From Echinococcus granulosus (lineage: Eukaryota; Platyhelminthes; Cestoda; Cyclophyllidea; Taeniidae): a DNA stretch of 64,000 nucleotides. Both the position numbers and the translations under genes were made by a program. The notes under the pieces are model-generated. The model was not told the DNA's origin and did not search any database. It was given only the letters and a program-made list of their open reading frames with translations. Shown here piece after piece: positions 36,577-49,800 of this stretch. The stretch is taken from contig NW_020170459.1 in the NCBI RefSeq assembly GCF_000524195.1, positions 194,643 to 258,642 on the forward strand. The letters are read 5' to 3'. Every line of letters begins with the position of its first letter. The first letter of the stretch is position 1.

Positions 36577-37671
36577 GTACCGTGATACTTTGATTGTTTG
36601 GCTCTTTACTTTGGTCACGCGAGAGGAGAAGGGCAGAGCTATTAGACTTGGTCCAGCGGCGTGGCTTTGGGACCATTCCGGTAGCCCCTATCCCTTCTGT
36701 ACGTCTGCGATTCACCTTCTGCCCTAGTGTTATGACTTGTCTCATCAAGGGGAGGCGTCCGGGTGCTACATTGGTGGCAGCAGAAAGCGAGCCTGACCCT
36801 AAACGAAAACCAGCCTGATTTACATTTCTGAATGGCAAAAATTGACTCGATGGCAGAAGAACAAACGCTGCGAATAGGAGAAACTGTGATAACCTTTAAT
36901 GGAGGGGTTGAGAATGACGTTTACCTTCGACAAATAGCCCAGTCTCCAGGTTGGCTATTAACAACTGAAGCGACACTAACTGTGAACCATCCGGAAAGGT
37001 TCATTACGGAGCTGTCTACTGCACCCGTAGGAAGATGTCAATGTGGTAGACTTGTGATATCCCCTCCAATCCTTCACTAGCTGGATATATCCTAGATAAA
37101 TAGATATGGCTGGGTCACACTGAAGTGAGAACAAGGCAGCAAGGAGAAAAGACCTTGAAAAGATGCAAAATCTCATCCTTTGTTAAATGACTCGGCTTAA
37201 GGTCAGTGTTCCTATGCCTAGCGATGGACACGCCTGACGGGCAGCATATTCCCTCCAATACGATTCCTAAACAGGAAGAAACCCCAGATCCAGTAGAAGT
37301 ACCAAGAGAAATCAGTGACGTTGCCTTCAAGTATCGCCTCAGTTGCATGGAAATTCGATGATTGGCACGGTTAACTTGCGGGTGCTTTTCCTACAGCACC
37401 GAATATGTTGTGCTGGCCAACATGGGAGGTTGATGAAGGGGAGCTCCAGGGAGGATGCTTGAAATGAGAGAGGGGGCCATGTTACATTTAAATTATTTGT
37501 TTAAATTTTTGTTTTGGTTGCAGGGGTGCTCAAGGGCATAGCCATTGCCCTTCTGCACGGCGACAGGGTCCAGAGGCCATGTCGGTAGTTCCTCTACCCT
37601 TCTCTTCATTAACAATGCATTTTTTGTCCGGGTATTTGAACTTCTCTTCAGGAATGACTTGGGGCGCTACA
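36577..37671 (+). mobile_element. TRIM-like LTR element, best preserved copy (1.1 kb)
   Basis: The 5' LTR is about 36577-36770, ending GGGTGCTACA. The 3' LTR is about 37480-37671, starting TGTTACATT and ending GGGGCGCTACA. Both contain the order GTTTGG/GTTTTGG, GGTAGCCCCTA or GGTAGTTCCTC, and CCCTTCT. TTGGTGGCAGCAG follows the 5' LTR directly, and the purine run GAAATGAGAGAGGGGG precedes the 3' LTR. The ~709-bp interior holds one 82-codon frame (36832-37080, starting MAKIDSMAEEQ). The homologous stretches of the other copies do not keep this frame, and no Gag, protease, reverse transcriptase or integrase is recognisable. Size and structure fit a TRIM, a non-autonomous LTR retrotransposon that would need enzymes supplied elsewhere. 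Confidence 0.72.
36772..36783 (+). other. Primer-binding-like site of the TRIM copy
   Basis: TGGTGGCAGCAG begins one base after the CA end of the 5' LTR. A TGG start complements the CCA 3' end of a tRNA, as in LTR-retrotransposon primer-binding sites. The motif is kept in copies at 32023 (TGGTGGCAGTGG) and, reversed, at 30666-30677. The tRNA is not identified. Confidence 0.55.
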
Positions 37672-38479
37672 TTGCTTCCGCATCCAAATAGTGTTTTAAC
37701 TAATTAAAGAATTTATGAATTATTTAGAACTTAGGCTTGGGATGACCTCTAGCCACTGTTTTTATAACATTGAATGATAATTTACGAGACAAAAGGAAGA
37801 GGAGATTCGTTGTCTAATCATCATACTTTCGCTTTGCATAATATCTCACAAAAGATAAAATAGACAACCCACTCTTATTCTTGTTTAATTTTGTTTTAAA
37901 AAGGGAATGCGAATGCGCTGGAGATTCCTTCGTTGTCTCAGCAAAGCTTCCTCATTAAAGTCTACTTTCCTTACTATGCGCCGCTTGTATTAGCTGAATA
38001 ATTAAGTAAAAGAGCAATGAATTTTAGCTGAGAAACTCTTGAAATCGGGATGCAGTTTCCGTTGAGTATCATCTTCCTACTATGACCAGTTGCCATTTCA
38101 CACACATGAACTTTAGAAATATTTGTTTGTTAGTGTAATCCACTTGTAAAGTGGGAGCCAGGCGGTCTCGATGACTAATACCTGCCCCCTTGTGCAGTGA
38201 CCTTTCAAACTCCTCCCGGAGCGGCAAAATATAGAACTTTGACGCAGTAGCAACCGAAGAAAGCGTGATTCGCATTCACGTACCGTTTCAACTAATTGTG
38301 CAGCTATTTATGATTCCTCATTACATAGCCGGTTGGGTAGACTTACACTATGGCAGGGCCGTCGTGCAAATTTCAGATACTTTTGGTTGTCATAAGTGTT
38401 GAAATCGATGGCATTAGTTTACATATTATGTGACCTCAATTTACTTTAGAATTAAAAAAAGCCTTAAACCATATGCCTT
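37672..38479. other. Intergenic, nothing recognised
   Basis: AT-rich, with no gene or repeat identified between the TRIM copy and the next solo LTR. Confidence 0.45.
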
Positions 38480-38642
38480 GGTAGTTTGTTTAACTCTCGG
38501 CTTTGGTAACGGGTCAGATATAGCCTTCGCCATTGTGCCCCCGCCGGGCGGCACGGCATTCGGGCCGTGCTAGTGGGTCTGCAATACACGTTCAGCTCAA
38601 GCAGTGTCTTCTTTCGTCTTCAAAGAAGTCTCGCGGGACTAC
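38480..38642 (+). mobile_element. Solo LTR of the TRIM-like family
   Basis: Begins with TTTAACTCTCGGCTTTGGTAAC (38490 onward) and ends GTCTTCTTTCGTCTTCAAAG then GTCTCGCGGGACTACA. The central CCAGTAGCCCC block is rearranged to GTGCTAGTGGGTCTGC. No interior or second LTR adjoins it. Confidence 0.62.
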
Positions 38643-39084
38643 AGTGGTTCTCCGTTCATTGCTCCGGTTACTTAAGTGGGAAAACAATACAGAATATGTG
38701 CGTGAGCTTTAAATTCGTCCGTCCAACAATGATCAACAGGTTAATAGATGACCCCTTCATTTTGCGTAAACTGCAAACCTGGTGACCACAGACAGGTAAG
38801 TAGTTTATACTTCACCACGTCTCCGATAGAGAAAAAAAGTGTAATTTACAAGCGTGTACACAGTTTTGTTGAATCCCTTTAGACCATGAGGGAAGGTCAC
38901 TCCATCAAAGCAGCTGAAGTTTGCCATTTTAGAGGGTATCCCAGACTTTGGTGGGATTTTTTCAATCACACACGGAATTTACATAGTCCCAGCTAAATCA
39001 TGCCCTCGACTATATGTCTTCGGGAAATTCTCTGTAACTTTTTCCGGAATAATTAAAGCATATCAGCAACTTAGCGTAATGTAG

Positions 39085-39276
39085 TGCTTTGCGTGTTTGC
39101 TTAACTCTAGGTCTTTGGTCAAGGAGACATTTAGATACTCCACCACTGCATCTTCGTCGAGTGGTCTGGTCCCCTGGCCATACCAGTAGCCCTCAGTCCT
39201 TATCTACACCGATAATACATATTCCGACCCAGTGTAATGCCTTTTTAGTCTTCAGGCAAGTCTCGGGGCGCTACAC
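39085..39276 (+). mobile_element. Solo LTR of the TRIM-like family
   Basis: Contains TTAACTCTAGGTCTTTGGTC, CACTGCATCTTCGTCGAGTG, CCATACCAGTAGCCCTCAG, ACATATTCCGACCCAGTGTAATG, TTTAGTCTTCAGGCAAGTC and a terminal TCGGGGCGCTACA, the full LTR in order. The first half closely resembles the LTR at 12290-12473. Confidence 0.68.
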
Positions 39277-42200
39277 TCAAGTGTATCTAAGCGCGCCTAT
39301 GTCAAGCGTTTATCATGTCAGATGATTAAAGTAAGACACAAATCACTTTCAGTGCTATTAGGCTCTCCATTGTGTGATGTACACACCTAGTTTACTCTCC
39401 TGTGAATTTGAAACATGGCACGAGTCTAAAGCATCACACTTTGCCATAAAGTACATGAGAACGCACTTTTGCAAGCAAGTAGTGATTATGGAAGCAGAAC
39501 CAAAAGGAGGAGCCCGGAAAAACCACTCTCCTCGCTTTTGGTAATAAGAAAGAAACTGTCAGTACTTGAGACTTACTGCAACACTTGGAACCAGCATTTG
39601 AACTTGTTTATTGGATGGCCTTCATATGGCTTGTGCAATTAAATCCACCCGTAATTTAGCGACCTGTGCTAACTGCTTGATTAATTATTAATGTAGGACA
39701 CATACTGCTACGTTTTTAATGGCTCGCCACACGCATTTGCGGCTTCATTAAAGTGTCATTCCATTGTACTTTGGTGAGTGAGGCTACTCTCACTCAGTTG
39801 CGACCCAATACATTTGGAAGGACTGTTATTTGCTTAGTCGGGAGATGCCAAAATGGGCAAGTTGAGCTATGCAGGATGCTTCTGTAGGCAAATACGCCAC
39901 CGTGGTGGTGCTCCTTCCGATAATGTGTGGCACAGAAGACGTAGAGTAGTGCTGACACTTATTCAAGAGGGGAAGCAACAGTAGTCGTGCATATACTAAA
40001 GATTTCTATCAACGAAGGCGGATACCTACCTATGCAGAAGACTTCAGCGACGCCACGTGGTTCGATGATGACGATTAATGGTGCCTAAGTCTTAACGGAC
40101 ACCTCACGTCTGGTATTGACGACCTTGTTTGTTGTAGTCGCAGCCCACAGCCTTGGCAGTCAGTCCTGTGAACCAACACCCGCCATGAGGAAGGTCTGAT
40201 CCAGGATGAATGGTCAATACATAGCCTGGTGTGGCAAAATTACTAAAGAAACGAGTCCTTCTGTACGGAAAATGGCGAAGCAGACTGTCACACTGGCGCA
40301 CTTTTTTTCTATAAAGTCGCTCTTCACCTACCAGTTAAACGCTGAATGTGTTCAGAGATTTAACTAGGGGGCAATTTGCGCTCTTTAAAATTGTCTTACT
40401 GTTTCATTTGTAAATGCGAAATGCCCGATTTGAATTGAACTTTGCTCGTCCAAAGCGATGAATGTATTAGACAGCCACAAATTAGAAAGGCCTTTGAAGC
40501 AAATCTAAATTCAGACCTGAGAATGACCAAAAAAAATTGACCACAGGAGGGAAATCTGGCAGCATAGCAACTTGCAAAGCTAGAGATTAATGCCTAGAGG
40601 TTCCTGAAACAGAATGGACGGTGCCACTTGCTTATTCATCACCAGCTGGTAATTGGAGTGGTAACCTTAAACCTATTTTGAATAAAAATAATGACAACTA
40701 CGTAGACCACCAACATATGATTGTCCAAGAATAAATCGGCCCCATGGCCAGGAATAAGGAGGAAAGTGAATCAGAAGAATTAAGTCAGTCACGGTAATCT
40801 TTCAGTCAAAGCAGTAACCAACAGGGAAAGTGGAATTCAGTATATAAAGCTAAATAAATGAGGAATAATAAAGCAACAGAAGAAGAGCGTACCAGCAGAG
40901 GTGAGTTTTCTCAAGACAGAGCGTTATCTATGAAAGACTCTCAAATCGCTTTCTCAAATGAGTAACATCAATGTATCCAACTGAAACTTGAAGGGTTCAT
41001 TGTCATTTGAATTAACAAAATACTAATTTTTATTTCGTAAGTCACTTTGGTGCATTTTATGATCGTTGTAATGGACAGCGGAAAAGAAGGGCAGCCAAGG
41101 TCCCCAATAGCAGTGCTCGAAAGATGTTGACTGTGATGAGTTAACTTGCCCTTATTTGCCTTTTGGACACCCACCTACCCTGAATACCATCCCTGTGTAA
41201 ATTTAGCTGAGACATGACAGGGAACTTTGCCCTTTAAGCACTCATTTAACGCAGTAATATCATCATCATTTTCCTGTTCATACCTCCTTTAAACGCCTCA
41301 AGAATCAATCACTTTTACTGAAAAGCACAATCAGTAGCATGAAATTAACCTGAATGGTGGGCTTCGAAAAATCCACGCAATAATGGAGATAGGGAAAAGG
41401 CAATACCCAATTCAGAAACATCACTCTTGAAAATGACCAATTTTTGACCTTGCATTTAAGACTAATTCTCCTCACATAACCCGGCTCCAATGGATGAAAT
41501 GTCTCAATCCCAATTCACCGCGTTTTAAGTTAGAATGAACTGCAACCTGAAAAAAAAGTAGTGATTCCTTGCAAAATTAGCGGTTAATTTTTACGCCCAA
41601 CCTACTTGCACACGCAACCAGAGCAGCAGGAGCGTACGCTAAGAATAAATTGAATCAAATGCCACTGCGTAAGCAAAATGTACGGCGTTTCCCACCGTTT
41701 TGGCGCAAGGATAGGAGAAAACACAAGCCCCAATTAGTAGGGCTTCGAATGAGCAAATGCAAGGAGAGCTACCACGAATCCCGCTGCAAAGGACACAAAG
41801 TCTTAAGAGGACCCACATACCGGAGTTTGTTACTAACCTCCCTACCTATATCTAAAATGGAACTTAAGTTTGATCCTTATTTCTGTCGAAAGAAGCTCTA
41901 ACGTATGTATGAATAGGGGCCTAAGAAATGGTACTGTACAACTCTTTATGGATTAAAAAGGAAAAATACTGCGGAGCAGGATGAAGATAGGGTAATCTGG
42001 AACTTCATTCAAAACGTTCGAATCGAAGTAAGCTGTTGCTACATCAGAGGTCTGGAACTTGCATGAACATGATGAACATAGTCGGACTAAACTCTGCAAC
42101 AGTCTCTCAGGCTTGTTGCAATGGACGGACATACACACTACCCACTATTAAGGTGGGAAATTACACATGGTAAAGTGAACGGAATTGAATAAACATCATG

Positions 42201-42868
42201 CATACTCGGATATTAAACTAATGAATGGTCGACAAGATGGTAGCCAAAATCGAAGTCGTTGGCCGAAGTTGATGCATGAAGTGAGACCCACTCCACGGAC
42301 ACTTGTTGATACCTTCTTGCCCTTGACACAGATTACAGAAGACGTCGACACTCCGATAATGAAAATCACTTATAAGACACTCGGAAGTAAAGCCACTTTA
42401 GAACTTGACAACACTTAACTTGTAGGGACTGAGAAATTAGCAGCTTTTTGGATTTTACAAATATCAGATAGGCAACACCAAAAGCACCGAGGTATCAAAC
42501 GCAGGTAAGTTTTCGCTGTTTAGGAGACAATTCCGTCAAGAGGCAACAATGGACGACTAAACATTCGACACAACACCTCGGAAAGACAGTGAAGCAAATA
42601 GGTATGCTCTCATGAAAATACCTAACGACTAGATGATAACATTAACTGTCAGTCAGGATCAACACTTCCCCATAATGCCGAAACGGTAAACCAAAGCACC
42701 ACATTAAACAGGATCGGATAAGAGTTTGATAAAAAAGAAATATACAAATGAATCTAGTGCGACTCATCCGATAACGCAGATGAAAACTGTGGCCATGATA
42801 TGTCAGTTCATAACGGATAGACAATTCGGGAAAAAGGCTTCAAAATGTGGAAACAGAGACATAACACT
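39277..42868. other. Intergenic between repeats and the RAD51 3' end
   Basis: No supported gene. Plus-strand frames at 41650-41901 and 42185-42418 have no recognisable domain. The RAD51 3' UTR must lie at the right end of this stretch on the minus strand, but no AATAAA was found within 400 bp of the stop codon. Confidence 0.4.
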
Positions 42869-44472
<1,604 letters not shown>

Positions 44473-44862
44473 TTTAAGCCCACCCTGATTATCTATTTAG
44501 ATGCGGCGCCGTGAACAGATAACATATTTTGAGAAGCTTAAAACAACGCAAATTATATGGCAAAATATGGCAATAACTCACCCCAAAAACACATAACGTA
44601 AGCAAGCGAGCCAGCAGCTTAAAGCTTTGAAGGCCTGAAATTTGCCTTTAAATAAATAAATGAAAATTTGGTGCATCTTATCGTACGTTAAACATAAGAG
44701 CGAGAATTTTAATCCCTAGGAAGAGAGTTGCAATCGAAACCACAGGGCATTACTTTATGCAAAAAACTACTCTTGTAGTACAAGCTTTAAGAATTGCAAC
44801 ACGATGGCCATTTAACGCCCTAATTTTGGTGAAGATTCGCCCTCTTGTCTCAATATTGTTGT

Positions 44863-44962
44863 NNNNNNNNNNNNNNNNNNNNNNNNNNNNNNNNNNNNNN
44901 NNNNNNNNNNNNNNNNNNNNNNNNNNNNNNNNNNNNNNNNNNNNNNNNNNNNNNNNNNNNNN
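44863..44962. other. Assembly gap (100 N)
   Basis: Exactly 100 N between the RAD51 start codon and the TRIM-like copy at 45040. It lies in the shared upstream region of two divergent genes, so the true spacing and part of the regulatory sequence are unknown. Confidence 0.98.
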
Positions 44963-45039
44963 AGCCCGTCCAGCGAGGTACAAGGTGGCTAATTCAAAGT
45001 ACAAAAGTGGCGCCTCACCAATGCTGAGGGATAAACTAC

Positions 45040-45634
45040 TATCGTATTGCATTGTACTTTTGTTGGGTAGGCTAGCTTCTTGGTCATACCAGTAGCCCTA
45101 GTTCCTTCTGCATATAGAATGTATATGTAAATTCGGCTCAGGAATTATGGCTTCCCTTGCGTTCTGGGGAGGATAGGTGGGCTATATTAATGAAAGCAAA
45201 AAGCAACCCTACATCAACGGAATCCTATCTCAACTTCTACTGTTAGATAAATAAATTTTTTTGGGAGTAAAAATGCATGTGCTACGGGTGAGCGAATTTG
45301 AGACGACCCATAACAGAAGGACTGAGAATAACGTTCACCTTTAGCAGTGTCCCTAGTCTTAGATACCAAGGAATAGCTATTACTAGCTGAAGTGGTGCCA
45401 ACTATGAACCAGCTGGTAAGATGCGTGCCAGGAAGAGGAGTAGACATGCAATTAATTAATTGTTAAGCCCTCTGATTTTGGTAATCTGACACTCTGTGTT
45501 TTGGTTGTTGTAAATTCACCAGATGGGCTAGTTGTGTGCCAAGCCAGTACCCCCAACCCCTACTATATGCTGTAAATATATATCCTGCCTAAATATTACG
45601 TCTTTATTCGTCTTCTGAGAAGCCTTAAGACACC
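45040..45634 (+). mobile_element. TRIM-like LTR element, shortened interior
   Basis: The 5' LTR remnant is about 45040-45186 (GGTCATACCAGTAGCCC, ending GGTGGGCTATA) and the 3' LTR about 45456-45634 (TGTTAAGCCCTCTGATTTTGG, CCAGTACCCCCAACCCCTACT, ACGTCTTTATTCGTCTTC). The ~270-bp interior aligns with the start of the 36.6-kb interior (GAGAATAACGTTCACC versus GAGAATGACGTTTACC) but lacks its second half. The 5' boundary may be cut by the gap at 44863-44962. It sits in the RAD51-neurobeachin intergenic region, opposite in orientation to RAD51. Confidence 0.62.
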
Positions 45635-46816
45635 ATGAAATAGCATTTACAGTCACTAAATGTTGCGAACATAAATTCTTCCTTAAGCTTAACCTTGCTG
45701 GAAAACTAGTAGACGCGTACTGGATGAGCTGGAATACAAACTGGTCAGACACACTTTCACCGAAGATTTAATGGTGTCGTCAAATTCTATCACTAACACG
45801 CAGTGGTTGCGATATTTCTCATATACATTATATATCTAGTAGACCAATAAACGTAGAGTTGCATGCATGCCCTGTAATGTTATCAAGCATACGTTAGCAG
45901 ATAATTCTCCCACTGCCTAGTATCAATTATTCATAATTGTGCCTGTCTGCCTATGATAGAATAAAAATGCTGATATCTTGTGAGGATCTGCTTTGTTGTT
46001 TTGTGTGAACTAACTGACTCAATTGACTTCTCCTTAGAGCCCAAAATTAGTCAATATAGTCAACATTTATACAAGTAATTGCGACGTCTCATGCCAACTG
46101 AAAGAGCTAGGAGTATGTCAAATACCCTTTAGCCCTTGACGCCCAACGCAAGCACAGACTGTGAAGAGTAAACTTTCCGAGTAGGAAAGCACTAGGTTGT
46201 GCAGGTAAGAAGTCAATAAATTCTTCTAAACCGACCTAATCGAGAGTTAAAATTACGAGATAAATAAAACAAGTTCAAAGCTGGTGTGCACAATGTTTTG
46301 CTACTTTGTAAGTTTGCCTATGCGTAAACATATTTCGAGTTGTAATGTAAGGTATTCTATAGAGATGAAGAAGAGTTGTAACCCTCTCGAGTTTCAAACT
46401 AGCGTAAAACTTATGCGCATACAATTTAACTGGACTTTTAGGGTGGAAAGTTTTCATCGATTACAAATCTGGTAGCAAAGGGAAGTCGAAATTCCCAAAG
46501 CAGAAAGCTCAGAACACATTTTCCTGGACCTTCATTCACCTATTGGCTTTTACTGACAAAAGTGTTTTTGTTGAATCGGTCTCTTTTATGTTAGCGGTTT
46601 GGAGGCCAGTGAGAAAGAGATGAGTAAGGAACCTGCTGCGAAAGTAAATGTCGTCTTTTAAATAAGCAAACATGTCATGTCCTTGATCGTAATTGGGCAG
46701 TAGTTAACGGTGGTTCTTTCGAAGACTGTTTGACGCTGGTTGGTCGGGACATTGTGGGGTCAATTTAATTTACTATTTTTTGACGATTCGAAGTCACGTG
46801 AAGCATTTCATGCGTT
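45635..46816. other. Upstream region of the neurobeachin gene
   Basis: Contains the 5' UTR and presumably the promoter of the gene starting at 46817. I see no TATA or CCAAT box I would defend, and no coding sequence; frames at 46275-46475 on both strands are of chance length. An in-frame TGA lies 18 nt before the start codon. Confidence 0.35.
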
Positions 46817-49800
46817 ATGGAAACAAATTCTTTGGACGAAGTGGACCACAATGTCTCCGAGACGACTGCTGTTAATGCTGATCCTGAGCAAAACATCCAT
46901 CAGTCTAATGCTACTTCCGTTAAAAAGGAAGATGCTAAGTCTTCGGACGAAAAGAGGTTCGAGTTTTCTTCTCATGTGATTTTTTAGATTCTCCTTGTCT
47001 GCGTTGTCTGATCTTCTCGATGAATTTCTAAATAAGGGTGATATACCGGTATGCTCTTGTCGTTAACTTTACCTTTTTCAGGAATCATGTATTGATCAAG
47101 CCTTGATTCTATTGAGATTTTCGCCAACTGCACTCATCGATGTAGATGAGTCCTCTATCGTTGCCACTCTTTTGACTGCAATACAAAAAGCCGATGAACT
47201 AGCCGCATCGAAATATCTCCTTCTTTTGTCGGGCCTTCTCTCTTTTACTGTTTCTTCGAGGAGCTTACGCCTTATTATTAATTATCTTATGTCTTCTAAC
47301 AGAATTTGGGTACATCTCCGTCTGTCTCATTATTTTACTAGCGCCCCTACTCCTATGAGCTCATTCATCAACTGAAAATAGCCTCCAGTTTTCCCAATAA
47401 TATGTCCTTCTTTATATTTCCTGGAGAATCAAAAAGCGTAGTTATTTTGTTACTAAAAAGTAATTTTCTAGATATTGACGATTCCACCGATTTCCAAATT
47501 TCCATATCAGAATGGTTGGACTTTCCAGTCTTGGGTCTACATTGACCCGCCTCTATGTAAGCTCAGTGAAGTGAAACCTCGGTATCTTTTTAGGTGAGTT
47601 TACTTAACACTTTAATTTCTCGCTATGTAGTTTTCAAACGGACAAAGGACTTGGCTATACCGCCCATTTCCTGGGCACGTTATTTATAATTACCTCAATC
47701 AGAGCTAAAGACAAAGGACTACAACACTGCGTCCCTACAGAATTTCACCCCTGTCGAGTAATTTTGCTACACAGGATCCCCTATTATCCCTTTTAGTGGT
47801 ATATGTTGACCATCGCATTTGTCTACAACCGTTGGACTAAATCTGAGCTGAGGTGTTACGTCAATGGAAAGATCACTTCCAGTGTCGAAATGGCTTGGCC
47901 AATCACAGGGTCAGACCCCTTCGAGAGGTGCGTCATTGGGGGGTCTTTCGACCAGAGAGATGAAAACGTCTTCTCTGGACGCATTGCTTCCATCACCGGA
48001 TTTACAGAGGCGCTATCACCTCAGCAAATTTCCGCCCTATATACCCTAGGCCCGAATTACAAGGCAGGTGCTCCTTTACCATACACCTAATCGCTAGATT
48101 TGAGTTGGCGTTTGAGTATATTCCCTTTTGCCTTTTCAGGGTCAACTGAGATTCGAATCTGAGGTTAAAGGACTTCTGTCAGAGACAGGGTGCAAGGCAC
48201 TGATTGAGAGCAAATTGTCCGCTTCCATCATGTTTGTCTATCATCCTTTGGCGTGCGATCACAACCTATGTTTGGACCAATCTCCAAAACTGAACGCTGT
48301 TTTTGCGCATTCGCCTCATGGACTTATGCAAGGCGTGAGCTGATATTAAAGTGATATATTCGTTTGGGCTTAAACAGCACAATTTGAATGTTACATGTAT
48401 TCACTGCTTTCTAGTTGTGTACACTTTGTGATATTTGTTTTGTTTACTTTTAAACAAGCACCTACTTATAAATACCTTTGGCTGGAAATAACTTTTGTTG
48501 TCTGCAATCGTTAGCTAAAAAGGCATCAAATTGCTTTGATTAGCCGATTTTCGGTCGTATTTCATGACTTTTGTATCTATCATTCGAAAGTATTTTTTTG
48601 TATTTCACCGATTTTTAACGGATATCGTGAAATATCTACCACTTATTCCAACTCCATGAACAAGCTGAACTGAGTAGTATCGACTGGAAATAGCCAATCT
48701 CCTTTATTTTAGACCGCTGAGTGTGACACACTCCTTTGATTTCTATGATTTTCCTCTTGTCCTTTACATGGACTAGAAGGTGCGGTCTGTCCGAACAACG
48801 TCCCTGCAATCCTCCATACAGAGTCTGGGAGGCATTCAGCTGCTTTACCTCCTATTTGAGCAGTTGGATTTCGCGCTAGAGAACGCAGTGGACCCTGATA
48901 GACCCCAAGACGATGTGAAGCCCTTCCCCATAGCGTACGTTTCTTATTCTCCTCAATCAAAGGGTTCTGTTTCTATTTTACAACCTCTGCTTTGATATGA
49001 AAGGTCATTTCGTAGTGGTCTTCAAATTAGGCTCCAAATATCACATTTGATTTATTAAGAAATCATGCTCTGTTAATAATTTATTTACCTAAAAACATGG
49101 GCAATTAGTTTGCTATTACACCAAATTTTAATCTTTAGTGAGCATCTCCCATTCACCTGGGGGGATGGCTATCTTTTATTTTCGGCACTGTTTAATGTGT
49201 GGCTCTCTGTCCTTTTTCAAGCGAAAATTCGTTAGTGCTTTTTTGTGTATTGCCCTGCGTAAACTCCGGCTATGCTCCAGCAGTCCGTCACCACGACATG
49301 AATATATGCATGACGAGTGTGCTATCCGGTGCCATTGTGTTCCTGCTAGAGAGGGGCCTTACATTACTGCAGAAAATGTAGGTTTGTAATAAATCGGTAT
49401 TTCTACAGCAAATTCTCACTCTTTAGTCTTGTGTTACAGCAGAAACTTTCTTCAGCATTACTATTTGCCAAATTGCGCACGTAGCGCTGCATCGGTTTCG
49501 AGAATAACTTAGATGAATTAGTTTTGGTTAATCTTTCACTCACTGGCCTCTTCCACAGTGATTGGGCATTTCTCTATCGAGCGAAGTACAGCTATAAATT
49601 TTCACTAACAACTTACTTTAATTAACCACCATCCATTAATTCATATCACTGTACTTTTTCGTCAGTTCAGTTATTCATCATACTCCTGACAGTTATATAA
49701 CGCGGCAAAAATCACACTCATTCATCAAAAGAAACTGTTGTTTACACCGCAAGGCGCTATTGACAATTCTGGTGACAATTTTGATCATCATGACTCACGG

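Noticed and set aside
36832..37080. 82-codon frame starting MAKIDSMAEEQ as a possible Gag remnant
   Set aside because: No zinc knuckle or capsid motif, and homologous stretches at 32.1 and 45.3 kb do not preserve the frame.
40858..40902. Plus-strand ATG with 14 codons before GTGAGTT
   Set aside because: Same reasoning: very short, no second exon, no promoter evidence.
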